In this document: piece by piece, positions 1-6,302 of the stretch
Layout: each line of letters starts with the position of its first letter
How positions within the stretch are numbered: the stretch's first letter is position 1
NCBI GenBank assembly: GCA_012513625.1
Contig: JAAZBW010000200.1
Location: 1 to 10,180, forward strand
Direction: 5' to 3'
DNA length: 10,180 nucleotides
Origin: Actinomycetales bacterium
GTDB taxonomy: Bacteria; Actinomycetota; Actinomycetes; Actinomycetales; Actinomycetaceae
The notes under the pieces: generated by a model
The model's database searches: none
Seen by the model: only the letters and a program-made list of their open reading frames with translations
Told to the model about the DNA's origin: nothing
Translations under genes and position numbers: made by a program

Positions 1-2478
1 AAGCCCGAGGCCGAGCACGGCCACGATCCAGCCCACGCGCACCGTCCGCGCCCGGAAGGTGGGCCGGACGAACGCGAGCACGGCGATCGCGAGCCCGAAG
101 CCGGCGGGCGCCCACCACAGCCACACCACCCACTCCGGCAACCCGCCGAGGCCCGCAAGGTCCGCAGGAAAGCCCATCAGCGTGGCGAGCGGCGTGGCGG
201 GTTCGTAGCCGAGCGGCACGCCCGGAGTGGCGGCGAGCAGCTCCCACTCGCCCGTGCGCACCACCTCGATCAGGAGCGGTGCGAGCAGCGCGAGGGCGGG
301 CAGTGCGAGGAACCAGGTGGTTCTGCGAGCCGTGCTGATCAGGAGCCCGAGCCACAGCAACAGCGCGAGCGGCAGCAGCGCGGGGGTGGCCGCGCACACG
401 GCTGCGAGCAGGAGCGCCGCGGCTGCGCCCGCGCCGAGCGAGGGACGCGTGGTGGCCACCGGGTCAACCGGCGCGGGGAGCGTGATGGTCTCCCGTTCCG
501 GTGCGACGTCCCGCGACCCTGCGACGTCGGCTGACCCTCCGACGTCAGCCGACCCTCCGACGTCAGCCGACCCTGCGACGTGAGGTGACCCTGCGTCGTC
601 GGCAGGCTGTGCCACGGGAGGTGACCCTGCGTCGTCGACAATCCCTGCGACGCTCCCACCCTCCGCGAGCGGTGCGCCGGCGGGTACGGGCGAGCCTTCC
701 GGCTCAGGGCCCCCGGCGACGTGGACCACGCGGCGCGCCCCCACCATGCCGGAGAGGATCACGTCACGGCGCGCGTGGCCGGTGGCGCGGCGCAGCGCGA
801 TGAGGAGGAACGGGAGGAGGACGTGGGTGAGGGCGGGGCCGAGCCGGCCCTGCAGGACCGCGAACTGGAGGGTGGGCGCGAACGCCCAGAGCACTGTGGC
901 CCATACGCGCAGGCCCACGGAGCGGGTCACCGTTCCGGCGGCAAACCACGCGCCCACGGCGGCGAGTGGAACGGCGAGCAGCACCAGGCCGGTGGCGGCG
1001 GTGCCGAGCGTGATGCCCGAGAGGAGGGGGAGGAGGCCGAGGCTCCAGAAGGGGTCGGCGGGGCCGGGGAGGCCGTCGCCCACGGGGATCCAGCCGGAGG
1101 TGGCGAGCTGGAAGAGGTCTCCCAGGCGGGCGCCGCTCGGCAGGAGGGCGCCGCCCGTGAGCTGGCCCTCGCCGAGGAAGCGGGCGAGGCCCACACCCGC
1201 GAGGACGGTGATGAGGAGGGTGAGCGAGATTCCGGTGAAACGGCGGCGGTCCGCGAGCTGGGCGCGCTCCCGCAGCTCCAGTTCCGAGGGTGCCTCCACG
1301 AGGCGGCGCGCCTCCGAGGCCGCCCGGCGCTGCTCCCGCTTCTTCCGCCGGATCTCGGAGGATGAGACCTCGAGCTCGGTGAGGCGCGCGTTGGGAACCA
1401 CCCGCTGGGAGGCGAGCCGGCGGCGTCCCGCCACCCACAGGTCCGGCCGCGAGAGCACGGCCACCCCGGCGGAGAGTTCCGCCCGGGCGCGCCCCAGGTC
1501 CTTCATCGCGAACCGGGCGAGTGCGCGGGCAGGCGTGAGGAACAGGAGGCCAAGCGCCACCAGGGGCAGCTGCCAGCCCGGCACGGCGAGCAGCCAGTTG
1601 TAGAGCTGGGCGCGGCGCCGCGCGCCGAAGGATCGCGCAAAGTCTGGCGTGGTGGTCTTCTGGGGGCCGTGCCCGTAGGTGCGAAGGCCCTGGTAGGAGG
1701 CCCGCACGTGGCGGACAGCGGCCTGGGGCACCACCACCACGCGGTACCCGGCGAGGCGGGCGCGGCGGCAAAGCTCCAGCCCGTCCCCGAATGGGCCGAG
1801 CGCCGGATCGGTGCCCTCCAGCCGGGTCCACACGTCACGGCGCACGATCGCGCCCGCGAGGCCCACGGCGAGCACGTCATCCACGGAATCGTGCTGGCCC
1901 TGATCGATCTCGTCCTCATCGATGGGGTTGAAGCGCCGTGCGGAGCGCGTGGCGTGGATACCCACCTCGAGGAGGTGCTGCGGGCGCGCCCAATCGAGCT
2001 GCTTTGCGCCCGCGATCCCGATGGAGGGGCCGGACTCCCCCACCCGCACGAGTTCCTCGAGGGCGGTGGGCTGGGGCGCCGAATCGTCGTGGAGCAGCCA
2101 CAGCCAGCCGGCGGTGGTGTCCGGGTGCACGATCGGCACCTCACCCGTCCGGTTCTCGTGGAGCCGGTCCGCCTTCTGCTGCGCCTCCGTGTTGAGCACG
2201 AGGCCGCGCTTGACCGCGTCTCCGAAGTTGGTGGACTCGGGCGCGCGCAGCACGCGCACCATGGTGAGGGCGTCGAGGCCGAGTTCGGTGGCGAGCCCTC
2301 GCACGTCCTCTCCCGTACCGAGGTCCCGGCCCTGTGCGTAGATGTCCACCACCACGAGGCGGGTGGGGGGCATGGTCTGCGCGGCAACTCCCTCGAGGGT
2401 GTTACGCAGATAGGGGGTAACTCCGCAGGTCACCACCAGGGCGGTGACCTCAGGGCGAGAGGATGTGTGCTCCAGCAT
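1..2478 (-). CDS. Giant membrane-anchored family 2 glycosyltransferase (3' end outside window)
   Basis: The reading frame is open from an ATG at 2478 to the window edge, giving 826 residues without a stop; the C-terminus is missing. Residues about 10-290 form a GT-A type family 2 glycosyltransferase domain: an early TALVVTCG strand, the nucleotide-sugar/metal motif LLHDDSAP (Asp131-Asp132), and a late GDGLELCRRARLAGYR motif where the usual acidic pair is partly replaced. A hydrophobic helix follows at about 293-315. After a charged stretch come several membrane segments (about 412-435, 475-517, 522-560), a low-complexity linker (about 580-670), and further helices to the edge. Such proteins transfer sugars from nucleotide- or lipid-linked donors to envelope polymers at the cytoplasmic membrane; donor and acceptor cannot be read here. 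The start lies 15 nt after the whiB stop, so co-transcription is likely. No clear Shine-Dalgarno is seen. The glycosyltransferase call is firm, the specific role unknown. Confidence 0.88.
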   Translation of the reverse strand, partial: MLEHTSSRPEVTALVVTCGVTPYLRNTLEGVAAQTMPPTRLVVVDIYAQGRDLGTGEDVRGLATELGLDALTMVRVLRAPESTNFGDAVKRGLVLNTEAQQKADRLHENRTGEVPIVHPDTTAGWLWLLHDDSAPQPTALEELVRVGESGPSIGIAGAKQLDWARPQHLLEVGIHATRSARRFNPIDEDEIDQGQHDSVDDVLAVGLAGAIVRRDVWTRLEGTDPALGPFGDGLELCRRARLAGYRVVVVPQAAVRHVRASYQGLRTYGHGPQKTTTPDFARSFGARRRAQLYNWLLAVPGWQLPLVALGLLFLTPARALARFAMKDLGRARAELSAGVAVLSRPDLWVAGRRRLASQRVVPNARLTELEVSSSEIRRKKREQRRAASEARRLVEAPSELELRERAQLADRRRFTGISLTLLITVLAGVGLARFLGEGQLTGGALLPSGARLGDLFQLATSGWIPVGDGLPGPADPFWSLGLLPLLSGITLGTAATGLVLLAVPLAAVGAWFAAGTVTRSVGLRVWATVLWAFAPTLQFAVLQGRLGPALTHVLLPFLLIALRRATGHARRDVILSGMVGARRVVHVAGGPEPEGSPVPAGAPLAEGGSVAGIVDDAGSPPVAQPADDAGSPHVAGSADVGGSADVGGSADVAGSRDVAPERETITLPAPVDPVATTRPSLGAGAAAALLLAAVCAATPALLPLALLLWLGLLISTARRTTWFLALPALALLAPLLIEVVRTGEWELLAATPGVPLGYEPATPLATLMGFPADLAGLGGLPEWVVWLWWAPAGFGLAIAVLAFVRPTFRARTVRVGWIVAVLGLGL
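515..640. repeat. 18-bp tandem repeats inside the glycosyltransferase linker
   Basis: Seven consecutive 18-bp units run in frame, starting at 515, 533, 551, 569, 587, 605 and 623. The copies at 533 and 551 are identical (GACCCTCCGACGTCAGCC); the one at 605 is the most diverged. Because 18 is a multiple of three they encode six-residue repeats on the minus strand (GGSADV-like, drifting to DDAGSP) within a Gly/Ser/Asp/Pro-rich loop between membrane segments. Copy number can change without a frameshift. Confidence 0.9.
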
Positions 2479-2493
2479 CAGGCTGGACGACGA

Positions 2494-2823
2494 TCAGACA
2501 GCGCGGCGGCGGATCCGACGGCGCTCACGCTCGGAGAGGCCACCCCAGATACCGAAACGCTCATCGTTCTCCAGCGCGTAGGAGAGGCATTCCGCCCGCA
2601 CCTCGCACGAGGTGCAGACCCTCTTGGCCTCGCGGGTGGAGCCGCCCTTCTCCGGGAAGAAGGCCTCCGGATCGGTCTGTGCGCACAGGGCCCGCTCCTG
2701 CCAGCCGAGCACACCCTCATCCATCATGTCCACGAGGCGCAGTTCGTTGCTGGGCCGGAGGGCCGGCGCGGAGTGCTGCGTTCGCGGGTCTGTGAACGGT
2801 CCTTCACCGAGTACGTTCCACAT
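2494..2823 (-). CDS. whiB: WhiB-family [4Fe-4S] transcriptional regulator (WhiB/WhiB2/WhmD type)
   Basis: A Wbl protein of 109 aa from the chosen start. Four cysteines are spaced C-x22-C-x2-C-x5-C (ALCAQTD, then VCTSCEVRAEC), the ligands of the family's oxygen- and NO-sensitive [4Fe-4S] cluster. The GIWGG turn and the basic tail SERERRRIRRR, which bind the sigma factor and DNA in this family, follow. The core closely matches Streptomyces WhiB and mycobacterial WhiB2/WhmD, regulators of septation. The ATG at 2823 is preferred because GGAAGGAG lies 8 nt upstream; the ATG at 2844, seven codons earlier, has no comparable site. Streptomyces WhiB and mycobacterial WhiB2 are about 87-89 aa, so this one has an extended N-terminus, and starts near the MMDEG residues cannot be excluded. 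A strong promoter lies upstream; the glycosyltransferase follows after 15 nt. Confidence 0.95.
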   Translation of the reverse strand: MWNVLGEGPFTDPRTQHSAPALRPSNELRLVDMMDEGVLGWQERALCAQTDPEAFFPEKGGSTREAKRVCTSCEVRAECLSYALENDERFGIWGGLSERERRRIRRRAV

Positions 2824-2908
2824 TCGCGTGAGCTCCTTCCGCATGCCGTGCCCGCCAGGGTCCCTGGGCTTCGGCGCCTTAGACCGGGGTAACGGCGTCC
2901 TGACCTAA

Positions 2909-2937
2909 ATTACATCGGTGTAATCCGCTCGCGTCAA
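2909..2937 (-). promoter_or_regulatory. whiB promoter with a perfect palindrome over its -10
   Basis: On the minus strand a -35 TTGACG (2937-2932) and a -10 TGTAAT (2914-2909) are separated by exactly 17 nt, an almost ideal vegetative sigma promoter in otherwise GC-rich DNA. The -10 is one arm of a perfect inverted repeat, ATTACA-N4-TGTAAT (2909-2924). A protein bound there would cover the -10 and the end of the spacer, so the palindrome may be a repressor operator. The predicted transcript would carry a leader of about 80 nt before the whiB start. Confidence 0.75.
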
Positions 2938-2945
2938 GCGGAATG

Positions 2946-2967
2946 GAAGTCACGGATCGGTGACTTC
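2946..2967. promoter_or_regulatory. Second palindrome in the whiB/TIGR03089 divergent region
   Basis: GAAGTCAC-GGATCG-GTGACTTC is a perfect inverted repeat with 8-bp arms and a 6-bp spacer, 22 bp in all. It begins 8 bp upstream of the whiB -35, a typical place for a dimeric activator or a second operator, and lies about 95 bp before the divergent TIGR03089 start. I do not recognise the regulator. Confidence 0.55.
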
Positions 2968-3049
2968 GGCGTGTCGTGCGGCGTGTTGTCAGGGGTGACG
3001 TGGAACATTGGCCCGCTGCACCTGTGCGCTCTGAGCCCGGGGAGCAGCC

Positions 3050-3055
3050 TACGCT
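3050..3055 (+). promoter_or_regulatory. Probable leaderless -10 element for the TIGR03089 gene
   Basis: TACGCT (TANNNT) ends 6 nt before the ATG at 3062, which would put transcription start at or next to the A of the start codon. No Shine-Dalgarno is correctly spaced: the nearest GGAG is about 17 nt away. No convincing -35 is seen. Confidence 0.5.
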
Positions 3056-3061
3056 GGTCCC

Positions 3062-3802
3062 ATGCAGCTGAGCAGCCCCGCCGGACGCGTGCCCGCCGGC
3101 ACCGCCGGCCTCCTCGCGTTACTCTCCCGTAGCCCCTGGCCTGCACTGACGCAGTACGGCCGTCCCGACGGCGGAGGCTCGCCCTCCGTGGGCACGTCCG
3201 GTGCCGCCCCGCTCGAGCGGGTGGAGCTGTCCGGCAAGGTGATCGCCCAGTGGGCCTACAAGTGCGCGAACCTGCTCTGGGAGGAGGGCCTCGGCCCCGG
3301 CGACCTCGTGGCCCTCGACGTCTCCCCCTCCTGGCGCGCCGTCCCCTGGGCACTCGGCACGTGGCTGCAGGGTCTCACCCTCTCCACCACCCCCGATCCG
3401 GCCGCGCAGGTGACCGTGACGGACCTGCCGGGCGGCGCCGTCGGGGATCTGGTGGTGGCCCTCACCCCCGATCCGCTCGCGCTCGCGTGGGAGGGGGACC
3501 TGCCTCCCGGGGTTCTCGACGGCGCCGCGGACGTGGCCGGGCAGGCGGACCTACCGCTCGGGGCGGTTGCGGCCGCCGAGGGAGATGTGGCGCTCGCGGA
3601 CGCCGGTATCCGTTATGGCGACCTCGATGAGGTGATCGGCCTCGGGTCGGGCACCCGGCGGCTGGTGGAGCCCACGAGCACGTGGGACCTGGTGCGCCGG
3701 TGCGCGGCGGCGTGGCGCTCTGGTGGGAGCGTGGTGGTGGTGCACGGAGCCAGCGCCGAGCAGTTGGTACGCATCCGCGCCCAGGAGGGGCTCACCCCCT
3801 GA
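3062..3802 (+). CDS. TIGR03089 family protein (AMP-binding-like N-terminal domain only)
   Basis: 246 aa. The stretch from about residue 55 (VELSGKVIAQWAYKCANLL, then GLGPGDLVALDVSPSWRAV and LGTWLQGLTLSTT) resembles the first subdomain of acyl-adenylate-forming enzymes (ANL superfamily). The protein ends at about 246 residues and has neither the phosphate-binding loop rich in Thr/Ser/Gly nor the C-terminal lid. This is the normal form of TIGR03089, a conserved actinobacterial family of about 240 aa, so it is not a truncated gene. Catalysis of adenylation is unlikely; the role is unknown. It is the only plus-strand gene, diverges from whiB and converges on the MFS gene. The likely start has a leaderless-type -10. 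M. tuberculosis Rv3268 is, from memory, a member of the same family near whiB2. Confidence 0.85.
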   Translation: MQLSSPAGRVPAGTAGLLALLSRSPWPALTQYGRPDGGGSPSVGTSGAAPLERVELSGKVIAQWAYKCANLLWEEGLGPGDLVALDVSPSWRAVPWALGTWLQGLTLSTTPDPAAQVTVTDLPGGAVGDLVVALTPDPLALAWEGDLPPGVLDGAADVAGQADLPLGAVAAAEGDVALADAGIRYGDLDEVIGLGSGTRRLVEPTSTWDLVRRCAAAWRSGGSVVVVHGASAEQLVRIRAQEGLTP

Positions 3803-3809
3803 TCTACGC

Positions 3810-3985
3810 CGACTGTGTGGTTAAAACCTCGGCCAACCCTCATCGACTGTGTGGTTAAAACCTCGGCAAACCCTCATCGAGTGTGTGGTTAAAACCTTGG
3901 CAAATCCTCATCGACTGTGTGCCGAAGTACCTTAACCACACAGTCGACGGGCCTAGTGCGGAAACTTAACCACACAGTCGACGGG
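3810..3985. repeat. 34-bp intergenic repeats: three full and one partial forward, two inverted
   Basis: Forward copies start at 3810, 3844 and 3878 (CGACTGTGTGGTTAAAACC followed by TCGGCCAACCCTCAT, with few changes), abutting with no spacer. A fourth begins at 3912 but diverges after CGACTGTGTG. Two inverted copies follow, each with CTTAACCACACAGTCGACGGG-like sequence at 3931-3951 and 3965-3985, again 34 bp apart. The array fills the gap between two convergent genes, and the last copy lies inside the MFS reading frame. It is more AT-rich than its surroundings. It could be a REP-like or MITE-derived element used as a terminator. Confidence 0.85.
3911..3947. terminator. Probable bidirectional terminator hairpin within the repeats
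   Basis: TCGACTGTGTG (3911-3921) pairs perfectly with CACACAGTCGA (3937-3947), an 11-bp stem with a 15-nt loop. Forward and inverted copies around it allow alternative longer stems. It sits between the convergent TIGR03089 and MFS genes and works on either strand. No U-tract follows, which is common for actinobacterial terminators. Confidence 0.5.
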
Positions 3986-5500
3986 ACTCGACGGGACTAC
4001 CGGAGCGGCGTCTGTGGCGGTCTCCTGCGCAGCGGTGTCGAAGCGGCGGGAGACCACGAGCGCGTAGACCTCCGTCCCCACGGCCGCGACCGCGCGGAAG
4101 ATCAGCAGCGCCGGGAGGCCGAACGTGGTCCAGATGACCCCGGCCACCACGGGCCCGGCCATCTCCCCCGCGTCCTCGGCGGAACTCAGGAGGGCGAGGG
4201 TCCGCGAGCGCCGCGGCGGGTCCATGGCACTCACGCGAGCCATCACGGAGCCCCAGGCGGGTGAGAAGGCGGCCTTGCCGAGGTCGTCGGCCACGCGGCC
4301 CGCGATCAGGCCCGGGTAGTTGGGGAACACCAGCCAGATGAGCGAGGAGAGCGCGTTGCCGAGCGCCCGCACGCCGAGGACAAGGCGGACGCTCACGCGA
4401 TCGGCGATCCAGCCCCACAGCGGCCCGGTCAGGCTGACCACGGACTTCACGAGGTACATCGAGGCGGCGGCGGCCGGAGCGAGGCCCATGTACTCCACCG
4501 CGAGGACGGGCAGCAGGTTGGCCATCAGGTAGGCCGTTCCCGTCATGAGGGCGCCGAGCCCGGCATACGGGAGGAGAGCGCGCCGCAGGTCTGCCGGCAT
4601 GGGGGTGCCGCGCTCCGGGCGGGGCAGGCGCAGGCCGTCCACCACGGGCCCGCGGAGCCCGGCGAGCACCGCTACGAGTGGGAGGGCGGAGAGAAGGGCC
4701 GCGAGCGTGAACACGGCCGTGTAGTTGCCGATGAGGATGCTCAGCATGACGCCGGCGGAGAACTGTCCCACCGAACCCGCCACGGACTTGACCGTCTGGA
4801 ACCAGGCGAAACGCTGGGCGATCGCCTTCTTGCCGCCGAGCGCGGAGAGCACGGTTGAGGAGGCGGGGTCCCGCAGTGCGATCGAGACGCCGTGCAGCCC
4901 GCGCGCGAGGAACAGGTGCGCGGGGCCGCTCGCGAGCACGAGGGTCACGAGCACGGCCGTGCGCAGGAGGACCGCCGCCACGTACGCCGTACGCACACCG
5001 ATCCTGTCGATGAGGGCGCCCATCGCGGGCTTGAGCACCACGGCCACCGCCATGTTGGTGGAGAGCAGCAGCCCGATCTCCGCCACGGTCATGCCGAGCG
5101 AGTGGGCGTAGAGCGGGAGCGCGAAGCTCAGGAGCCCGAATGCGAGCCGGGAGGCGAACCCCTCCACCACGACGGCGCCGATCGGCTTCCGCGCCGAGGT
5201 GTCCTTCTCCGGGGCTCGGGTGGGTACGGCCGGCCGGGTGGGCGCGCCGTACTGCGCGGGGGCGGCCTGCCGAGCGGGTGGGGCCGGCCGGCCGGGCAGC
5301 GGGGCCTCCCCACGCCTCCCGCGCCGGAGCGCCCGGATGCCCTCCAGCATCATCAGCACGCCGGCGGCGCCGAGCGCAAACGTGGACGCCACCACCAGCA
5401 CCAGCTGGAGCGTATCCGCGTCCAGCCGCTCCACCACGAGGATCGCGGGGATCAGCAGCGCCGCGAACGCGGCTGCCATCGTGAGGAGTCGGGCGAACAC
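3953..5500 (-). CDS. MFS transporter with two extra N-terminal helices
   Basis: 515 aa from a GTG start. The core from about residue 108 is a 12-helix major facilitator protein: SRLAFGLLSFALPLYAHSLG begins helix 1 and GALIDRIGVR (161-170) is motif A between helices 2 and 3. A central cytoplasmic loop near GLRGPVVDGLRLPRPERG separates the two halves. Ahead of the core are two additional helices (about 8-24 and 31-54) and a Pro/Ala-rich linker (about 58-107). It probably exports the product of the pathway upstream; substrate is unknown. The GTG lies 1 nt after the stop of ATP-grasp D, so translation is coupled; no Shine-Dalgarno is evident. The next in-frame ATG at 5479 is an alternative. The last residues (SSPVDCVVKFPH) are encoded by an inverted 34-bp repeat copy, so the original C-terminus was probably replaced. 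Confidence 0.9.
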   Translation of the reverse strand: MFARLLTMAAAFAALLIPAILVVERLDADTLQLVLVVASTFALGAAGVLMMLEGIRALRRGRRGEAPLPGRPAPPARQAAPAQYGAPTRPAVPTRAPEKDTSARKPIGAVVVEGFASRLAFGLLSFALPLYAHSLGMTVAEIGLLLSTNMAVAVVLKPAMGALIDRIGVRTAYVAAVLLRTAVLVTLVLASGPAHLFLARGLHGVSIALRDPASSTVLSALGGKKAIAQRFAWFQTVKSVAGSVGQFSAGVMLSILIGNYTAVFTLAALLSALPLVAVLAGLRGPVVDGLRLPRPERGTPMPADLRRALLPYAGLGALMTGTAYLMANLLPVLAVEYMGLAPAAAASMYLVKSVVSLTGPLWGWIADRVSVRLVLGVRALGNALSSLIWLVFPNYPGLIAGRVADDLGKAAFSPAWGSVMARVSAMDPPRRSRTLALLSSAEDAGEMAGPVVAGVIWTTFGLPALLIFRAVAAVGTEVYALVVSRRFDTAAQETATDAAPVVPSSPVDCVVKFPH

Positions 5501-5501
5501 G

Positions 5502-6302
5502 TCAGGCAGCCACCACTCGGGCCGCCGCCAGCAGCGTCTCCGCGATCACCGGGGCGGGCTCGGGGCAGCCCTTGTAGCCGGGGAAGTAGTTCACGTCCAC
5601 CACCATGGGCCCGTCCGGGGACTCGATCACGTCCACCCCGAACAGCTCGAGCCCGAAGCCGTGGCGTACCCGCTGCGCGGCCTCGTAGACCTCGGGCGTC
5701 ACGGGGACGGGGCGTCCGGGGCGGGTGAAGGACATGGCGTCGAAAGTCTTGCGGACCGCCCACACAGTCTCCCCCGCCACGTACACCTTGAGGTCCTCTC
5801 CCGGCCCCGGCACGTGCCGCTGCACGATGAGCGGGCCGTCCATGGCCGGCAGGGCCGCGAGCTCGGAGCGGTCCTGCACCAGGTGGACGCCCGCGCCGCG
5901 GTGCCCGCGGTGCGGCTTGATGATGAGCGGGCCCTCCCCCACCAGGTCCGCGGCCTGCTCGGGGCGCTGCGCCACCCAGGTATCCGGGGTGGGAACGCCC
6001 AGTTCGCGCATGAGGCGGGCGGCCGTGACCTTGTCCTGCGCGAGCAGGCAGGCGCCGTAGTCGTTCACCACGTGTGCTCCGGCATCGTGGAGCGCGGCCG
6101 CGTAACTGAGGGCGTGCTCGGTGTGGCTCTTCAGCACGTACATGTCCGCCTCCACCTGCACCTCGTGCGCGGGGAGGAGCCGGTCCTCGGGGATCCAGCC
6201 GTCCACCTCGTGGCCGGCGGCGCGCAGGTGGCGCGCCACCTCCACGAGGACCGGGCTCGGCACATCGGGGACCCGGCGGGTGAGAAGGAAGGTGATTTTC
6301 AT
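5502..6302 (-). CDS. ATP-grasp protein D (ITPK/RimK-like, metal ligands intact)
   Basis: 266 aa. The N-terminal pre-ATP-grasp domain has ADMYVLKSHTE (52-62). ATP-binding positions follow: Lys91 in AQDK and Lys129 in IIKPHRGHRGAG. Next is EDLKVYVAGETVWAVRK (169-185) and the metal site Asp224, Asp236 and Asn238 in DVNYFPGYKG. Members activate a carboxylate as acyl phosphate for amide ligation (RimK, glutathione synthase) or phosphorylate inositol phosphates (ITPK). The combination KVYVxGE plus FGVDVI plus DxNxFPGYxG looks at least as close to ITPK as to RimK; the substrate cannot be told. Its ATG overlaps the stop of the dehydrogenase gene by 4 nt (ATGA), with AGGAG 6 nt upstream. This and B are the paralogues most likely to be active. 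Confidence 0.88.
   Translation of the reverse strand: MKITFLLTRRVPDVPSPVLVEVARHLRAAGHEVDGWIPEDRLLPAHEVQVEADMYVLKSHTEHALSYAAALHDAGAHVVNDYGACLLAQDKVTAARLMRELGVPTPDTWVAQRPEQAADLVGEGPLIIKPHRGHRGAGVHLVQDRSELAALPAMDGPLIVQRHVPGPGEDLKVYVAGETVWAVRKTFDAMSFTRPGRPVPVTPEVYEAAQRVRHGFGLELFGVDVIESPDGPMVVDVNYFPGYKGCPEPAPVIAETLLAAARVVAA

Noticed and set aside
2494..2844. whiB starting at the upstream ATG at 2844
   Set aside because: The GGAAGGAG ribosome-binding site lies inside that extension, 8 nt before the ATG at 2823, which favours the downstream start.
1669..2892. Long plus-strand open frames opposite the glycosyltransferase and whiB (also 721-1603)
   Set aside because: They are antisense shadows of recognised genes, common in GC-rich DNA, with low-complexity products and no family resemblance.
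2946..2967. The palindrome as a BldD or CRP/GlxR site
   Set aside because: BldD sites as I remember them have 5 rather than 6 bases between half-sites, and CRP-type sites are TGTGA-N6-TCACA, the opposite half-site order.
3062..3802. TIGR03089 gene as a truncated acyl-CoA synthetase pseudogene
   Set aside because: The length and the domain boundary match the normal TIGR03089 family, and the frame is intact.
3810..3985. CRISPR array from the 34-bp repeats
   Set aside because: The forward copies abut with no unique spacers, copies occur in both orientations, and no cas gene is near.
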